From NCBI GenBank assembly GCA_036874045.1, contig CM072344.1:7722501-7786500 (forward strand): 64,000 nucleotides of DNA, written 5' to 3'. Position 1 is the stretch's first letter. Every line of letters starts with the position of its first letter. Shown in pieces: positions 11,734-23,119 of the stretch. Below the pieces are notes generated by a model that saw only the letters and a list, made by a program, of their open reading frames with translations, had not been told where the DNA came from and searched no databases. The stretch comes from Cymodocea nodosa. Its lineage: Eukaryota; Streptophyta; Magnoliopsida; Alismatales; Cymodoceaceae. Made by a program: the position numbers and the translations under genes.

Positions 11734-12013
11734 AGTGCTTATTGAATATAAATTTGAATTGTTCACAATCAAACATTTCTTAAATTCGTCAGCAATTCCC
11801 TATGGGATCGACCTGTACTTGCACACTGATATAATAGACACTATGCACTTGCAGTTAAAGTAGAAATTGGAATTAATATCTAAATTGTATTAAAGGTTGT
11901 TTGTTTAATTCTAAAAGAAAGAATAGGCATAAAGATAAATTAACTAAGTAAAAATAGAAGTAACAAATCCAAGTTTTTCTAGTGTAGTGCTGGGAAAACA
12001 CGAACAAGTTTTA

Positions 12014-12031
12014 TGGTGCCGCTGCTGGGGA
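12014..12031 (+). other. Primer-binding site of element B
   Basis: TGGTGCCGCTGCTGGGGA starts 7 bp after the 5' LTR. It differs by a few bases from the TGGCGCCGTTGCCGGGGA type usual in Athila and Tat elements, which pairs with tRNA-Asp. Confidence 0.8.
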
Positions 12032-12052
12032 ATTGAATTGAATTGAACTGAA

Positions 12053-13033
12053 TTGAATAGATATAAGCAACTGTTAGAGCTGTTTCATTTTAATAATCAG
12101 AGTTGTGTGTTTTCTTCTGTAATTGAGAATATGGCATATGCTTATGTTCAAAGATTTCTGAAACCTTTAATTAGCATATGTGAATTCTGTAATTCTAAAG
12201 GACATGACATTTCTGATTGTTTGAAATTGAGACATTTACAGATTGATAGATCCCATGAACAACAAATGAATTATCCTTAATATAATAGAGCCGAGTATGA
12301 GAATCCTATAGTTTAACCAACTAATGGTCAGTATAGAATGTGTAATATGATGAGAGACACTGAAGTTTGGGATAACTATGACAGATTGGAGCATAGTATA
12401 GAGCAAAATCTAGACAAACTAGAATACTTTGTGTGTCAACAACAAGAAGTCAACCAATTAAACTATAAGGAGGCATATTCAAAACCTAAACAGGATATAA
12501 TTTACGAAACTGAAAAAGCCATAAAGAAAATTGATCAAAAATTGAATGCAATGAAATTAGATGATCTAGAAACAAAATTAAAAGCATTAGACAAAAATGC
12601 AATGAAAATTATAATGTTATAAACCTGCACAACTTGCAAAATATACAACAAACAGAAAACACAAATGTAAGAGAATTTAAAGAATGCACTTTAAAACTAA
12701 AAACAATTGAAGATCATAATCACGAAAATGATAAACAAAAACATCATGAAAGTAACGAAAATCTGGAAGATGTATGTGTAACATTAAGATCTGGAACTGA
12801 TATACCCCCAAGAACTCAAAATGAAAATGATATGAAGGTGGACAAGAGTTAAAATCAAAATGATAATGAAAATGTAATAGCTGAAAATCTAGAAATCACT
12901 GAAGAACAATTTGAATCTGCAATTGAAGCTAAAAATGATCAAACAAATCAACTGAAAGAAAAAGAGTCTTTGAAATCAAAATCTTTAGCACCCTATCCTG
13001 AAAGATTACAACAAACAATTCTTGAAAAATAAG
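12053..13033 (+). pseudogene. Nucleocapsid half of gag (element B)
   Basis: Starts just downstream of the primer-binding site. It contains a zinc knuckle, CEFCNSKGHDISDC (C-x2-C-x4-H-x4-C), then a Gln/Glu/Lys-rich region with coiled-coil character, and SKSLAPYPERLQQ, typical of the Athila gag-to-protease transition. The capsid domain expected before the zinc knuckle is missing here and is found instead at 20514-21785. One frameshift near 12610 and several stops (for example TAA after MNYP) separate it into pieces. A rearranged gag is a better explanation than a complete short Gag. Confidence 0.75.
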
Positions 13034-13785
13034 AAAAAATAAGAGAAATTTTTGAAAAAGTACAAGTTAACATTCCTTTGTTAGATCTATTGCAGAATAT
13101 GCCACCTTGTGCTAAATTTCTGAAAGATTGGTGTACTAAGAAAAGAGAGCGAAAAGTTCTTAGAAAGGTCTTTTTAGTTGAGCAAAGTAGTTACTTATTT
13201 CTGCCACAAATTCCTAAAAAGTTATCTGATCTTGGAATCCCTGTTATATCATGCACCATAGGAAATACCATTCTAGAAAGAACCTTAATAGACTTAGGTG
13301 CAGGTATAAATATTATGCCAAGTGATATATTTGCATCCTTAGGATTAGAAGGCTTAACTCCTACTAGTACGGTTATTCAATTGGCTGATAGAAGTATAAG
13401 ATACCCTAGAGGAAAAATAGAGGATGTCTTAATTAAAATCAAGAATTTTATATATCCTATTGATATTGTAATTTTGGATTCCCAACAAATTAAGCATAAA
13501 AATAGTGATACATCTTTAATTTTGGGAAGGCCATTTTTAGCAACATCAAGGGCTGTTATAAATTGTAAAACTAGGGTAATGAAGTTAGCATATGGTAATG
13601 AGGATACTCAATTAAATATTTTCAAACCAGAAAGGTTTGAGGAGTTAGAAATGTCCTTACATACCATAGACTTTTTAGAGGATGAAGGAGATATGTTAGA
13701 TGATGTGATTCAAGAAGAATTAAATAGGCAAATCAATTCTGAAACTTTAGAAGAAAGTGAAAGCATAAATATAGAAGGAGATTAG
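13034..13785 (+). CDS. Athila-type aspartic protease (element B)
   Basis: An open frame of about 250 codons without internal stop. NIPLLDLLQNMPPCAKFLKD leads into the retropepsin domain. The active-site loop is IDLGAGINIMPSDIF (Asp-Leu-Gly-Ala), as in Athila proteases, with a flap region and ILGRPFLATSRAVI near the C-terminal half of the domain. Retropepsins of this family cleave the element's own polyproteins. The frame is open from upstream gag and closes with TAG at 13783. It is followed by RT in a different frame after two stops. Confidence 0.85.
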
Positions 13786-14733
13786 GAAGAAATTAATTTA
13801 AAAAATGATGATGTTCAATTAGGAACTCTAGCTTTTGATGGGCAGCATTTAGAATTAAAACCTTTACCTCTTGAATTAACCTATATATTTCTGGAAGATA
13901 AACGGACCTGTCCAATCATTATTACTTCAGATTTGGAAAAGGATCAAATAGCTAAATGAAAAGAGGTAATAAAAAGTTATAAAGAAGCAATAGGATGGAC
14001 TATGACTAATATAAAAGGGTTAAGTTCAACTTTATGCTGTCACCACATATATTTAGAAGAGAATGCTAAACCTGTTAGAATTCCTGAGAGGAGATTAAAT
14101 CCAAACCTTAAGGAAGTAGTTAGGAAGGAAATATTTAAATGGTTAGATAATGATATAATATATCTGATTTCTGATAGCTCGTGGGTTAGTCCAATCCATG
14201 TAGTTCCCAAGAAATCAGGATTAATAGTTATTAGGAATGAGAGTCAAGACTTGATACCTACTAGAATTCAATCAGGCTGGAGAGTATGTATAGACTATAG
14301 AAAGCTGAATGTTGTGACTAGGAAAGATCATTTTCCCTTACCTTTTATAGATCAAATGCTGGAAAGATTAGCAGGGCAAAAATATTTTTGTTTCTTAAAC
14401 AGGTATTCTAGGTATAATCAAATTCCAATAGCATTAGAGGATCAAGAGAAAACAACTTTCACCTGTCCTAATGGAACTTATGCTTTTAAAAGAATGCCAT
14501 TCGGATTATGCAATGCACCAGCTACCTTTCAAAGGTGTGTGCAAGGCATATTTACTGGAATGACTGATGAATTTTTAGAAATATTTATGGATGATTTTAC
14601 TGTATATGGCAACTCATATGAAGTGTGTTTAAGCAATTTAGACCAAATATTAAAACGCTGTGTGGAAAAAAATCTGGTTTTAAATTGGGAAAAATGTCAC
14701 TTCATGGTTAAACAAGGAATAGTCTTAGGTTAG
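13786..14733 (+). pseudogene. Reverse transcriptase (element B), nearly intact
   Basis: Conserved RT blocks are in order: WVSPIHVVPKKSG, GWRVCIDYRKLN, FPLPFIDQMLERLAG, TTFTCPNGTYAFKRMPFGLC, then IFMDDFTVYG holding both catalytic aspartates. The family copies genomic RNA into cDNA. The upstream portion 13786-14001 has two stops. At 14725-14734 a tandem duplication of TTAGG (5 bp) shifts the frame at the RT/RNase H boundary. Repairing nothing else, the domain is otherwise open for 243 codons. Confidence 0.88.
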
Positions 14734-14735
14734 GG

Positions 14736-15506
14736 CATGTTGTTTCTAAAAAAGGGTTGGAAGTAGATAAAGCTAAAATAAAAGTAATTTCTAATCTACC
14801 AGAACCTAAATCAGTAAAAGATATTAGATCATTTCTAGGACATGCTAGTTTTTATAGAAGATTTATTAAAGACTTTAGCAAGATAGCTAGACCTTTAACT
14901 AATCTATTAAAAGATGTTCCATTTAACTTTGATAAAAATTGCAAGGAAGCATTTTTTAGACTTAAGACTAGCTTAATTTCAACTCCTATAATTCAAGCAC
15001 TTAATTGGAATCATCCATTTGAATTAATGTGCGATGCTTCTAATTTTGCTGTAGGAGCAGTGTTAGGACAGAAAATAGAAAAATCTCCTAGAGTGATTCA
15101 TTATGCAAGCAAAACCTTAAATGATGCTCAAGTTAATTACACAACTACTGAAAAAGAATTATTAGCTGTTGTGTTTTCTTTAGAAAAGTTTAGATCATAT
15201 TTGATTGGAGCTAAAGTAATAGTATACACGGATCATTTAGCTTTAAAACATCTAATAAAGAAAAAAGAAACTAAACTTAGATTGATCCGATGGATATTAT
15301 TATTGCAAGAATTCGATCTAGAAATTAAAGATAAAAAAGGTTGTGAGAATGTAGTAGCAGATCATTTATCAAGATTACAAATAGAAAAATCAAATATTGA
15401 AATTAAGGATAATTTTCCTGATGAACAATTAATGACCATCAACACAATGCCTTGGTATGCAGACATAGTTAATTACTTAGTTACTAGTTTAACACCTAAG
15501 GATTAG
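14736..15506 (+). CDS. RNase H domain (element B)
   Basis: Continues RT after the 5-bp duplication. The connection region has [20 protein letters not shown]. RNase H follows with [24 protein letters not shown] and [11 protein letters not shown], carrying the usual acidic residues Asp, Glu and Asp. It ends VVADHLSRL. The family removes the RNA strand of the RNA:DNA hybrid. It closes with a single TAG at 15504-15506 before integrase in a continuing pol. Confidence 0.87.
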   Translation, partial: HVVSKKGLEVDKAKIKVISNLPEPKSVKDIRSFLGHASFYRRFIKDFSKIARPLTNLLKDVPFNFDKNCKEAFFRLKTSLISTPIIQALNWNHPFELMCDASNFAVGAVLGQKIEKSPRVIHYASKTLNDAQVNYTTTEKELLAVVFSLEKFRSYLIGAKVIVYTDHLALKHLIKKKETKLRLIRWILLLQEFDLEIKDKKGCENVVADHLSRLQIEKSNIEIKDNFPDEQLMTINTMPWYADIVNYLVTSLTPKD

Positions 15507-16754
15507 AATAGACAGGATAAGAAATTGTTTTTCTCAAGAGTAAAATATTACTATTGGGAAGACCCTTACTTATTTAAGAAATGTCCTGATCTGATTTTAA
15601 GGAGGTGTGTTCCAGAAACTGAATATTCGAGCATATTGTCTTTCTGTCATGACCAAGCTTGTGGAGGACATTTTGGTTCAGGGAAAACTGCTGCAAAAAT
15701 TCTGCAATATGGGTTTTATTGGCCAACACTATTCAAAGATGCTCATAAATATTGCTTAAGTTGTTTAAGATGTCAACAAATAGGAAGAATATCAAAGAGG
15801 AATATGATGCCTCTTAATCCTATTGTTGAGGTTCAAATCTTTGATGTGTGGGGAATAGATTTTATGGGTCCATTTCTTATATCTAATCAATTTAATTACA
15901 TATTGTTGGGAGTGGATTATGTATCTAAATGGATAGAAGTTATTCCTACAAAAACTAACGATAACAAAGTGGTAATACAATTTATAAGAACAAATATATT
16001 TGCCAGATTTGGAATACGTAAAGCTATTATCAGTGATAGAGGAACTCATTTCTGTAATAGAAGTTTTGAAGCCTTAATGAAGAAATATGGAGTAAACCAC
16101 AAAATTGCAACATCATATCATCTGCAAACAAGTGGACAAGTAGAAAGTGCAAACAAACAAATTAAATTAATCTTGGAAAAAGTAGTAAATCCTACTAGAA
16201 CAGATTGGGCTAATAGATTGATTGATGCACTTTGGGCTTATAGAACTGCTTGTAAAACGAGCTTAGGTATGTCACCTTTTAGGCTAGTATATGGAAAAAG
16301 TTGTCATTTACCTTTTGAAATAGAACATAAAGCTTATTGGGCATTAAAAACTCTGAACACTAATTTAAATCAAGGTGCTGAAAATAGGAAAATGCAACTA
16401 ATTGGATTAGTAGAATTTAGAAATGAAGCTTATTCAAAGACTGTAAGAGAAAAAGAGAAAATTAAATTCTGGCTTGATAGAAAAATTATTCCTAAAAACT
16501 TTGAAATAGGACAAGAAGTATATCTTTATATGGCTAGACTCCATAACCATCTAGGGAAATTAAGATCTAGATGGGCAGGACCTTACATAGTTCGAAATGT
16601 TTATCCTTGTGGAGCTATTGAAATTGAAAATCCTAAAAATCAGAATATATTTAAAGTAAATGGACAAAGACTTAAACCTATTCTGAAAACACCAAAATGT
16701 TCCTTTGGAATTATAGAAGAAGTCAGAGTAGAGGACTACTCGAGTTTTACTTAG
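15507..16754 (+). CDS. Integrase (element B)
   Basis: About 410 open codons. The N-terminal zinc-binding module is visible ([12 protein letters not shown]...[12 protein letters not shown]). The catalytic core has [19 protein letters not shown] and [11 protein letters not shown], supplying the D, D and E residues. The C-terminal domain holds WAGPYIV. The family inserts the cDNA into the genome. The reading frame is complete to a TAG at 16752. Fully open over this length, it is the best preserved enzyme in the window. Confidence 0.9.
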   Translation, partial: NRQDKKLFFSRVKYYYWEDPYLFKKCPDLILRRCVPETEYSSILSFCHDQACGGHFGSGKTAAKILQYGFYWPTLFKDAHKYCLSCLRCQQIGRISKRNMMPLNPIVEVQIFDVWGIDFMGPFLISNQFNYILLGVDYVSKWIEVIPTKTNDNKVVIQFIRTNIFARFGIRKAIISDRGTHFCNRSFEALMKKYGVNHKIATSYHLQTSGQVESANKQIKLILEKVVNPTRTDWANRLIDALWAYRTACKTSLGMSPFRLVYGKSCHLPFEIEHKAYWALKTLNTNLNQGAENRKMQLIGLVEFRNEAYSKTVREKEKIKFWLDRKIIPKNFEIGQEVYLYMARLHNHLGKLRSRWAGPYIVRNVYPCGAIEIENPKNQNIFKVNGQRLKPILKTPKCSFGIIEEVRVEDYSSFT

Positions 16755-17261
16755 TAAGAAATCAGTTTTTATGTTTATATATATATATATATATAATATT
16801 AAAAATATATATAAAACATAAAAATAGTTGCGGTTCAACCGAATGGATCCATCGGTATGACTGGAATAAAAAAAAAATTTATTTAGGTCTGATCGAAGCA
16901 TAGTATCGGTTAAACCTGTAAAAAAAAAAAAAAAAAAACTATTCTCTGTAATATTTTTATTATTATATTTGCTTGTACGGGGAGTCCGTTGAGTTACGCT
17001 TAACTCAATGAGCTTACTCTGTTGAGTCTTGAGTTAGTCAACGAGCTTATTCCGTTGAGTTACCTGTAACACAACGGAGTACTATAGCTAAGACCGCAGA
17101 TAAAATAGTAATATTTGGTTCGGGAAATGACCCGATTACCCACCTAAACTAAGTGCTTATTTAAACTAAAACCTAGGGTTTTGGGGGCATTATCCAACAA
17201 ATCATTTAGAATCTAGAACAGTAGAAATCAGAGCGATTACGTGCTGTTGTGTAACTCCACG
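16755..17261 (+). repeat. Spacer between pol and accessory ORF, with hairpins
   Basis: Non-coding. It contains an (AT)n run near 16777-16796 and a poly-A tract at about 16920-16939. Two hairpins of the CCGTTGAGTTA type lie at 16986-17010 and 17052-17077; the latter pairs ccgttgagtta with taacacaacgg. About 180 bp further on the accessory ORF begins at ATG 17262. Confidence 0.75.
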
Positions 17262-19490
17262 ATGATGAAGATGACGCCTGAATTCTGGGAAGATGTTGTT
17301 GATACATCAGAATTTCTGAAAGAATCAGAAGAGTGGCACACACGGTAGAAGATCAAAAATACGACAAGAGAGAAAGAGCTACAGAAGGTAGAATCAGAAC
17401 TTTTCAAGTTGAGAAGAGATTTAGTAGATATGGAGATATGAATACCTCAAATGATGGAAACACGAATCAGAGTGGCAACTGAAATTGTAGTAAGTAAAGA
17501 AAGACAAATAAGGCCAAGTAACGAAGTTGCCCTAGAATTAATCCAACGTAAGTCCCGACTTTGGTTCAAAAGATGAATCTGTAGACAAGCTAAACGGGTG
17601 ATTTGGGAGCAAGAAAGGAAAGCAAATGAAGAGGCAACTAAAGAACGGGAGGAACCAACTGCTGAAAGACCTGTTCCTGAGGAGCAACAGTCTGGACCTT
17701 TAGTTCCACCATTTAGGCCATTGGCACAAGTAGAAATGATGGGGCCTTCAACTAAAGAAGAAATAAGAGAATTTGCAGAACTGGTTCAAGTTGGGAAGAA
17801 CCAAGGAGAATCAGAAGATTTGGTAGTGGCTAAAGCACACCTGGTGTTTGATGCACTGTATAAAAAGAGGGCTACAGAAAAGTTGAAAGCCCAATATAAA
17901 ATCAAAGTGGAATAACATCACGCAGCTATTGCTAGAACTGCTGCCAAATCTGCTGCAAAAGAAGTTGAAGCTGGTCGTTCGAGTCCAGTAATTATAGGAA
18001 AAGTTAAACAAGAAGAGCCAGTACCTGTGGCTCGAAGGCCTGAAGAGCCTATTTTTATAGATTTAATTTCAGAAGATGAAGAGGAAGAACAAACACAACT
18101 AATTAGAAAAAAGAAAGGAAAAGAAAAAGTGCCTGAATATGAGGAAATTAAATCTGAAGTACCAATTTTTACAGGGCTTGTGGAGCAGATTTTTATCAAC
18201 TTGCCATCCGAATCTAAGGAGGAGTAGGAGGAGCAAAGAAAAGAAGAAAATCAGGCTGAAATTAGTCTGCAGCCTGTACAAGAAGAAACAGAAATTAGGG
18301 CAGAAACTGAATTGCCCGTGACTCCATCCCAATCTGTTACAGAATCAGAAAGAACAGTAACAGAACAGATTGGTAGTCTGGAGGAAGAAGAAAGAGTAGA
18401 AAATGAAGAGGCTGAAAGAAGCCATTTGGACAAAAATAATTTCATAGATTCCACTGAAGAGCAAGAAACTCTTCAGCAAATTATGGAAAGAATTCAAGAC
18501 AGAGTGGAGAGTTCTGCCAGCTCACCACCACAAACAGAAGCAAAAGCAAAAAGTCAGGAATCTGAAGAGAATGTCCAAATGCAGCTTATGCTAGAGGAAG
18601 AGCAAGAGCAAACCCCTCTAGAGTAACAAAGTCACCTTCCTGACCCGACTGAAACAACAATTTTGAATGAAGTACATTTTTGTAGTCAGGAAGCTTATAT
18701 CAAATACCAAGAAATAAGGGGTTACGATATTATTTACAGTAGACCAGTAAATTGGGATGGAATGCAAGAAATCAAAGATCTATTTGAATTCCAAGGTCTA
18801 ATGCAATTTATATCTCAAGATAGAGGGCATGTAGTATATGAGAATTTAGTGCCCTGTTTCTATGCAAATTTAAGATAAAGAGAAGGAGAATTAATTTCAA
18901 ACGTGGAGGAAGCTGATGTACAGATAACACCAGAGCTTCTCCACAACATATTTGGTTTTAAGAATGAAGGAACAAAAATTTTGGAGGATACAACTGTAGT
19001 TGAATGGATTGAGCAGCAAATTAAGGATTGTTTAGCTATCAATCCTAGTGTGCCATGATTAAACAGATTGAAGCATTTAAATGGTAAAGCACACATGGTA
19101 GCTAACATTCTAATTAAGAATGTCTATCAATGACAGGGCCATGACATAGAATTAAGTTAATTTGTCAAATGGGCCACGTATGCAGTTGTAAATAAAATCC
19201 AAATAAATTGGTCTATAGTTTTTGTCTCCAAGCTGAAAACAGTGAAGAAGAAATTATTTTATGGAGATTTGATTCCATTGTTGATGGTGGACTGTGTCGA
19301 TTTCACTAGATGGACATCAAAAAAGATTAGATCAAGAACCATTTCAGTGAAAGAATACAGAAATTTTGTAGCTGCAGAACTAGCAGTACCTTCTAGAGGA
19401 ATTACAGGAGCTGTAGAGAGGATCAATCAATTAGAGCAGCAATTAGAAAAACTCCAGAAGGAAGTAGATGAACTTAGGCATAGAGATTAA
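17262..19490 (+). pseudogene. Accessory 'FEFQGL' ORF (element B), 743 codons with in-frame stops
   Basis: One continuous frame from ATG 17262 to 19490 with ten in-frame stops but no frameshift. In order: an N-terminal charged region (TTREKELQKVESELFKL), a Glu-rich central part with two IF(I/V)(D/N)L repeats (EEPIFIDLISE near 18050; VEQIFINLPSE near 18185), and a more conserved C-terminal third beginning with YQEIRGYDI and DLFEFQGLMQF, then CFYANL, NIFGFKNEGTKI, INQLEQQLEKLQKEVDEL. Homologues lie in elements H, D and E. Its position after integrase is that of the env-like ORF of Athila elements, but I see no signal peptide or clear membrane segment. The C-terminal third resembles the uncharacterised 'putative plant transposon protein' domain. 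Function unknown. Confidence 0.8.
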
Positions 19491-20257
19491 ATTGTATTGT
19501 TCGTCTACTTATGTAAAATTATATGAAATTGTATGATGTACTTGTATTGTAATTGATTCATATTAATGAATGTAAATTTTTCAGATACAATTTTCATACG
19601 TGTTTTGAATGTGAAATGAATGGAAATTATTGAATATTATGTTATTGTGAAACTTTATGAATGAATATGTAACTGATTTACAATTTGCTGAATGACAGGA
19701 TAACTGCTGAAAAATTTCTACATGTTATAAGGTAAAATGTAAATTCTGCATAACATAAAATGACCTGCAATTTAAATCTTTATATAATGTTCAGATTTAA
19801 ATGTATTTTAATCAAAATAAGGCATTAATAACATAGATTTAACTTTATTACAGTTAGTAGAATGACAAAGAAAAAAAAAACACAGAATAGAAAACTTACG
19901 AGAGTAAAACTTAGTTGTTGCTAAGTGTTAACTCAAAGAAGTAAGTCCGTTGAGTTAACCGTAACTCCACGAGGTCAGTAATATAATATAAGGTCACTCC
20001 GTTGAGTTATCTATAACTCAACGAAGTTAGTCCGTGGAGTTAGCAACAGTAACCGACTGTGTTCTGTTGAGTAATTTGTAACTCAACGAGGTTAGTTCGT
20101 GGATTAAGCAGAACAATTATTCTTTTAACCACAAACGAAACTTCGTCGGTTTAGTAGTTACCAAAATTTGAAATTAGTAGTGGTACACATACCCATTAAA
20201 ACAGGAACCACGATGCACGTTGCAAGACACGTTCTTGCAACGAGATTTATTCACTTT
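19491..20257 (+). repeat. Spacer between accessory ORF and gag, with three hairpins
   Basis: AT-rich with no gene in the first 420 bp. Three hairpins follow at 19947-19972, 19999-20023 (ccgttgagtta / taactcaacg) and 20064-20089, within about 145 bp. These match the units at the LTR end and the other spacers of element B. Confidence 0.75.
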
Positions 20258-20473
20258 ATGGACGCGCAGTATATATATGAAATAGAATGTTATTTACGAG
20301 TTACCAGCACTTTTAAGAGAAAGGAGAAAGCCTTGGAGGAACTGGAAGGAGAAGCAGCTGATTCAACCTTCATCCGACAACAAATATTTATAGAATGGAA
20401 AGCTTCAGACTGGTATGTAATTAATCTTCTGTTATTTATTTATGAGCACATGGACTCGTTCTCTAAGCACTAA
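20258..20473 (+). CDS. Small ORF of unknown function (element B)
   Basis: Seventy-one codons from ATG 20258, encoding a moderately charged peptide (KRKEKALEELEGEAADS). A possible splice donor (G|GTATGT at 20412/20413) and a possible acceptor (tttcattgcag, ending 20513) bracket a 101-bp stretch before gag, but splicing them would run into a stop. I do not recognise it. It could be leader sequence of the displaced gag. Confidence 0.3.
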   Translation: MDAQYIYEIECYLRVTSTFKRKEKALEELEGEAADSTFIRQQIFIEWKASDWYVINLLLFIYEHMDSFSKH

Positions 20474-20513
20474 ACGATTAGTAAGAACACCTATCTAGGA
20501 ATTTTCATTGCAG

Positions 20514-21785
20514 AGAAGTACTGAAAAATTTTCTGAACTAAACTTTAACGAAATTCTTTGGGGTGTAGCTAACCTTTCTTTAAAAGAGAACGTAGAGATG
20601 GCTGCTCCATTAGAAAAACCATTAGGAGAGATTCTATATCCTGAATTAATTGATGAACCTTCATGTATTCGATTGCCAAACGTTGAGGGAGATAGGTTTG
20701 AACTGAAATCTAATTATATTAGTCAATTGCCACATTTTCATGGATTAGAAAGAGAGGATGCCTATTATTTCCTTAGAGAATTTAACGAAGTTTGTCAAAT
20801 GATGAGAATGCCGAACATGAGTATAGATGCTATTAAACTTAGATATATCCCTTTTGCTTTAAAAGATACAGCTAAGAGATGGTTATATACTTTGTCGCCT
20901 GATTCAATTTCCACATGGACTAAATTTTGCTCTGTTTTTCTAGAAAAATACTATCCAACACATCAAACGATTAAAAAGAAGAAAGAAATATTAATGTGTA
21001 GCCAAAAATAGGGTGAATCATTCTGGAAATATTTTGAAAGATTTAAAGATTTACTGACTCAATGTTCACATCATGCAATGAGTAAAGCACAATTAATAGG
21101 TATAATTTATGAAGGCATAGATGTTTCAACAAAATCTTTATTAGAATCTACTTGTCAAAATGGATTTTTAAAATTATGTAGTGAAGAAGCATGGGCATAT
21201 TTAGAGAATTTTGCAAAAAGAACTGCATAGTGGGAAAATTTGGCTGAAGCTATTGCAGATAAAAGATTATTACCAAGAGGAATGCATGAAATAGATTCCA
21301 ATACTATGCTTGAGGTGAAATTAAATGAATTAACAAAGAAAATAGAAGAGTTATCATTAAATCAAAAGCTAGCAGAAAAGAATACAAACATAAATGACTT
21401 AGATATTATTTATGCTAGAAACCAGAGAGATAACTTGGGAAATTCTTATAATCCTAATTGGAGAAATCACCTGAATTTATCTCGGAGAAACAACAATTTT
21501 CAGGGAGGAAAAAATATAAATGAGAAGAACATAAGTTATGAAGTATTAATTGAACAAGGAGCTAGAATAGAGAAATTAGAAAAGACAATCCAACAAGTAA
21601 ACAATCGTCTAGAATTTATATTTGGAAATGCTGTAAATCAAAATCAGAATAGAAATATACCACTTAGACAGAAGGAACCAATGGAAGTTAGACCTACTAG
21701 AGGATTGCCAATACAAGCTATACCTAATCTTGTCAATAGAACGGTTAATGAAATTGATACCTCTTCTGGGAGGGCAACTGAATGA
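20514..21785 (+). pseudogene. Capsid half of gag, displaced to the 3' part of element B
   Basis: One frame with two TAG stops (21009 and 21228). The first ATG is at 20598. It contains the retrotransposon gag core: HFHGLEREDAYYFLREFNEV, LRYIPFALKDTAKRWLYTL, WTKFCSVFLEKYYP, ESFWKYFERFKDLLTQCSHH, then EAWAYLENFAKRTA. The C-terminal part has LTKKIEELSL and NPNWRNHLNLSRRN, both usual in Athila Gag. The zinc knuckle that normally sits between those two motifs is absent; it is at 12053-13033 instead. Both stops read as CAG to TAG. This is the only capsid-type domain of element B, and its place after pol and the accessory ORF is very unusual. Confidence 0.85.
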
Positions 21786-21979
21786 AGCAGCATATCTGAA
21801 GCAACTATCTATATGTATATATGTTTTTATTTTTATTTTAAGTTAATAGTATCGTAGAGTTAATTTTTAACTCAACGAACTTAGTCCGTTGAGTATGCCT
21901 TAACTCCACGAGGGTGTGTAGTAGTTATGTTAATTTTTGTCTTTGCTAAATTTTTGTTTTTATTTTACAGAATCGACAA
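21786..21979 (+). repeat. Spacer between gag and F-box ORF, with hairpins and acceptor-like site
   Basis: Two hairpins of the family lie at 21853-21877 and 21886-21910. A pyrimidine-rich tract ending in ttttattttacag (to 21970) is followed 9 bp later by the F-box ATG. This is a good splice-acceptor context; whether it is used is unknown. Confidence 0.65.
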
Positions 21980-23119
21980 ATGGAATTAATGCAATTACCG
22001 TTGGATGCACAAAGGGAAATACTAAGTAACTTGTCAACTAAAGATCTATGCAGGATGTGTTGTGTATCAAAGGAAATTAAAGACTGTATTGAAGAAAAAT
22101 ATTTTCAGGGACTACAAGCTGCAAAAATGACTAAGATTAGAGATGGATTCATATGGAGGTCATTTAATCGTAGTTCAAAGACCCATGAATATCTGGCTAT
22201 GGAAGAAACTACTGGAATTCCAACTAATGCATTAGAAGGAATGAGTCATATTATAGGGATAGATGAAGGATTAATCATATACAAGACGAGACCAAGGTAT
22301 GCAAGTTTATCATTACCTGAGATTTTGATAAGAAATCCTATAACAGGAGAAGAATGTAATATAGGAAGACCTAATATATTTGAAGCACCAACTGAAAATT
22401 GTGGGTCAGCTTTAATATTTTCTGATAAAAATTCTGCAATTCCTGAAAAATTATATTATTGGAGACCTACAGGAAATTGGGGTGAAGATTTACGCTTAAG
22501 TGTGTATAATTTTCTGAACATATCTTGGAATGAAAACATTATAATATATCTAGGACAGAAATCATTAATTAACCAAACACATGTCATAATTGATGGTTAT
22601 ATTTATTTAGTCACGGAGATATCAATAGCATATAGATCTGATTTATACATAGTGAGCATAGACAGTTATGATGATTATATAGAAATTTTACCTGTACCGA
22701 GTGAAATAGCTAAACCACCATCTGAAAAATTTAATAAAATTCAAATAGGAATTTGGTATAATGAAGAAGATGATCCTACTTTATGTCTGATAAGATGGTG
22801 GGATGAACTGATGAAATTTCAAATATAGATTATGGAAGACATGAATGAATGGAAGTAGGAAGAGGAATATATTGAAATAGATGTAGAAATAGAAACTGCT
22901 ACATTACCCTGGAACCAAAAAGGATCCCTTTCTGCATTACATATCATTAATGGTAATACACTCGTATTTGGAATTTATAATATATTGCATGTTTACAAAT
23001 TAAAAAGGACCAAAAACTGCATTAAAACAGAATTAATAGCAAGAATAACTATGCCTAAAAAGTTTGCTTGGACTGATACATTTATTCCATTTGTTTCTAC
23101 TTTTCAATCATGTTCTTAA
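21980..23119 (+). pseudogene. F-box protein ORF carried by element B
   Basis: From ATG 21980, 282 codons to the first TAG, then the same frame continues through a second TAG to 23119 (380 codons). Residues 5-45 form an F-box: LPLDAQREILSNLSTKDLCR followed by MCCVSKEIKDCIEEKY, matching the LPxD...EIL..L..K.L.R...VSK pattern. The remainder (IRNPITGEEC, YWRPTGNWGED) looks like an F-box-associated region. Plant F-box proteins recruit substrates to SCF ubiquitin ligases through SKP1. It lies between displaced gag and the polypurine tracts, inside the LTRs. It has no obvious intron, as expected for capture through RNA. The long largely open frame suggests recent capture or selection. A diverged retrotransposon-adapted F-box family is equally possible. 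Confidence 0.75.

Larger units (their letters stand above)
10167..12006 (+). repeat. 5' LTR of element B
   Basis: About 1.84 kb, TG...CA. The U3 part holds TATCCGAAA and CACGTG words. A TATA box (tataaaa, 10826-10832) is followed by a less AT-rich transcribed leader. The last 350 bp carries two hairpins and the characteristic gatcgacctgtacttgcaca stretch seen in all gypsy LTRs here. It is closely similar to 24878-26659 throughout. Confidence 0.85.

Noticed and set aside
14725-14735. Telomere-like TTAGG repeats
   Set aside because: Only two units, explained as a local slippage duplication inside the RT gene.
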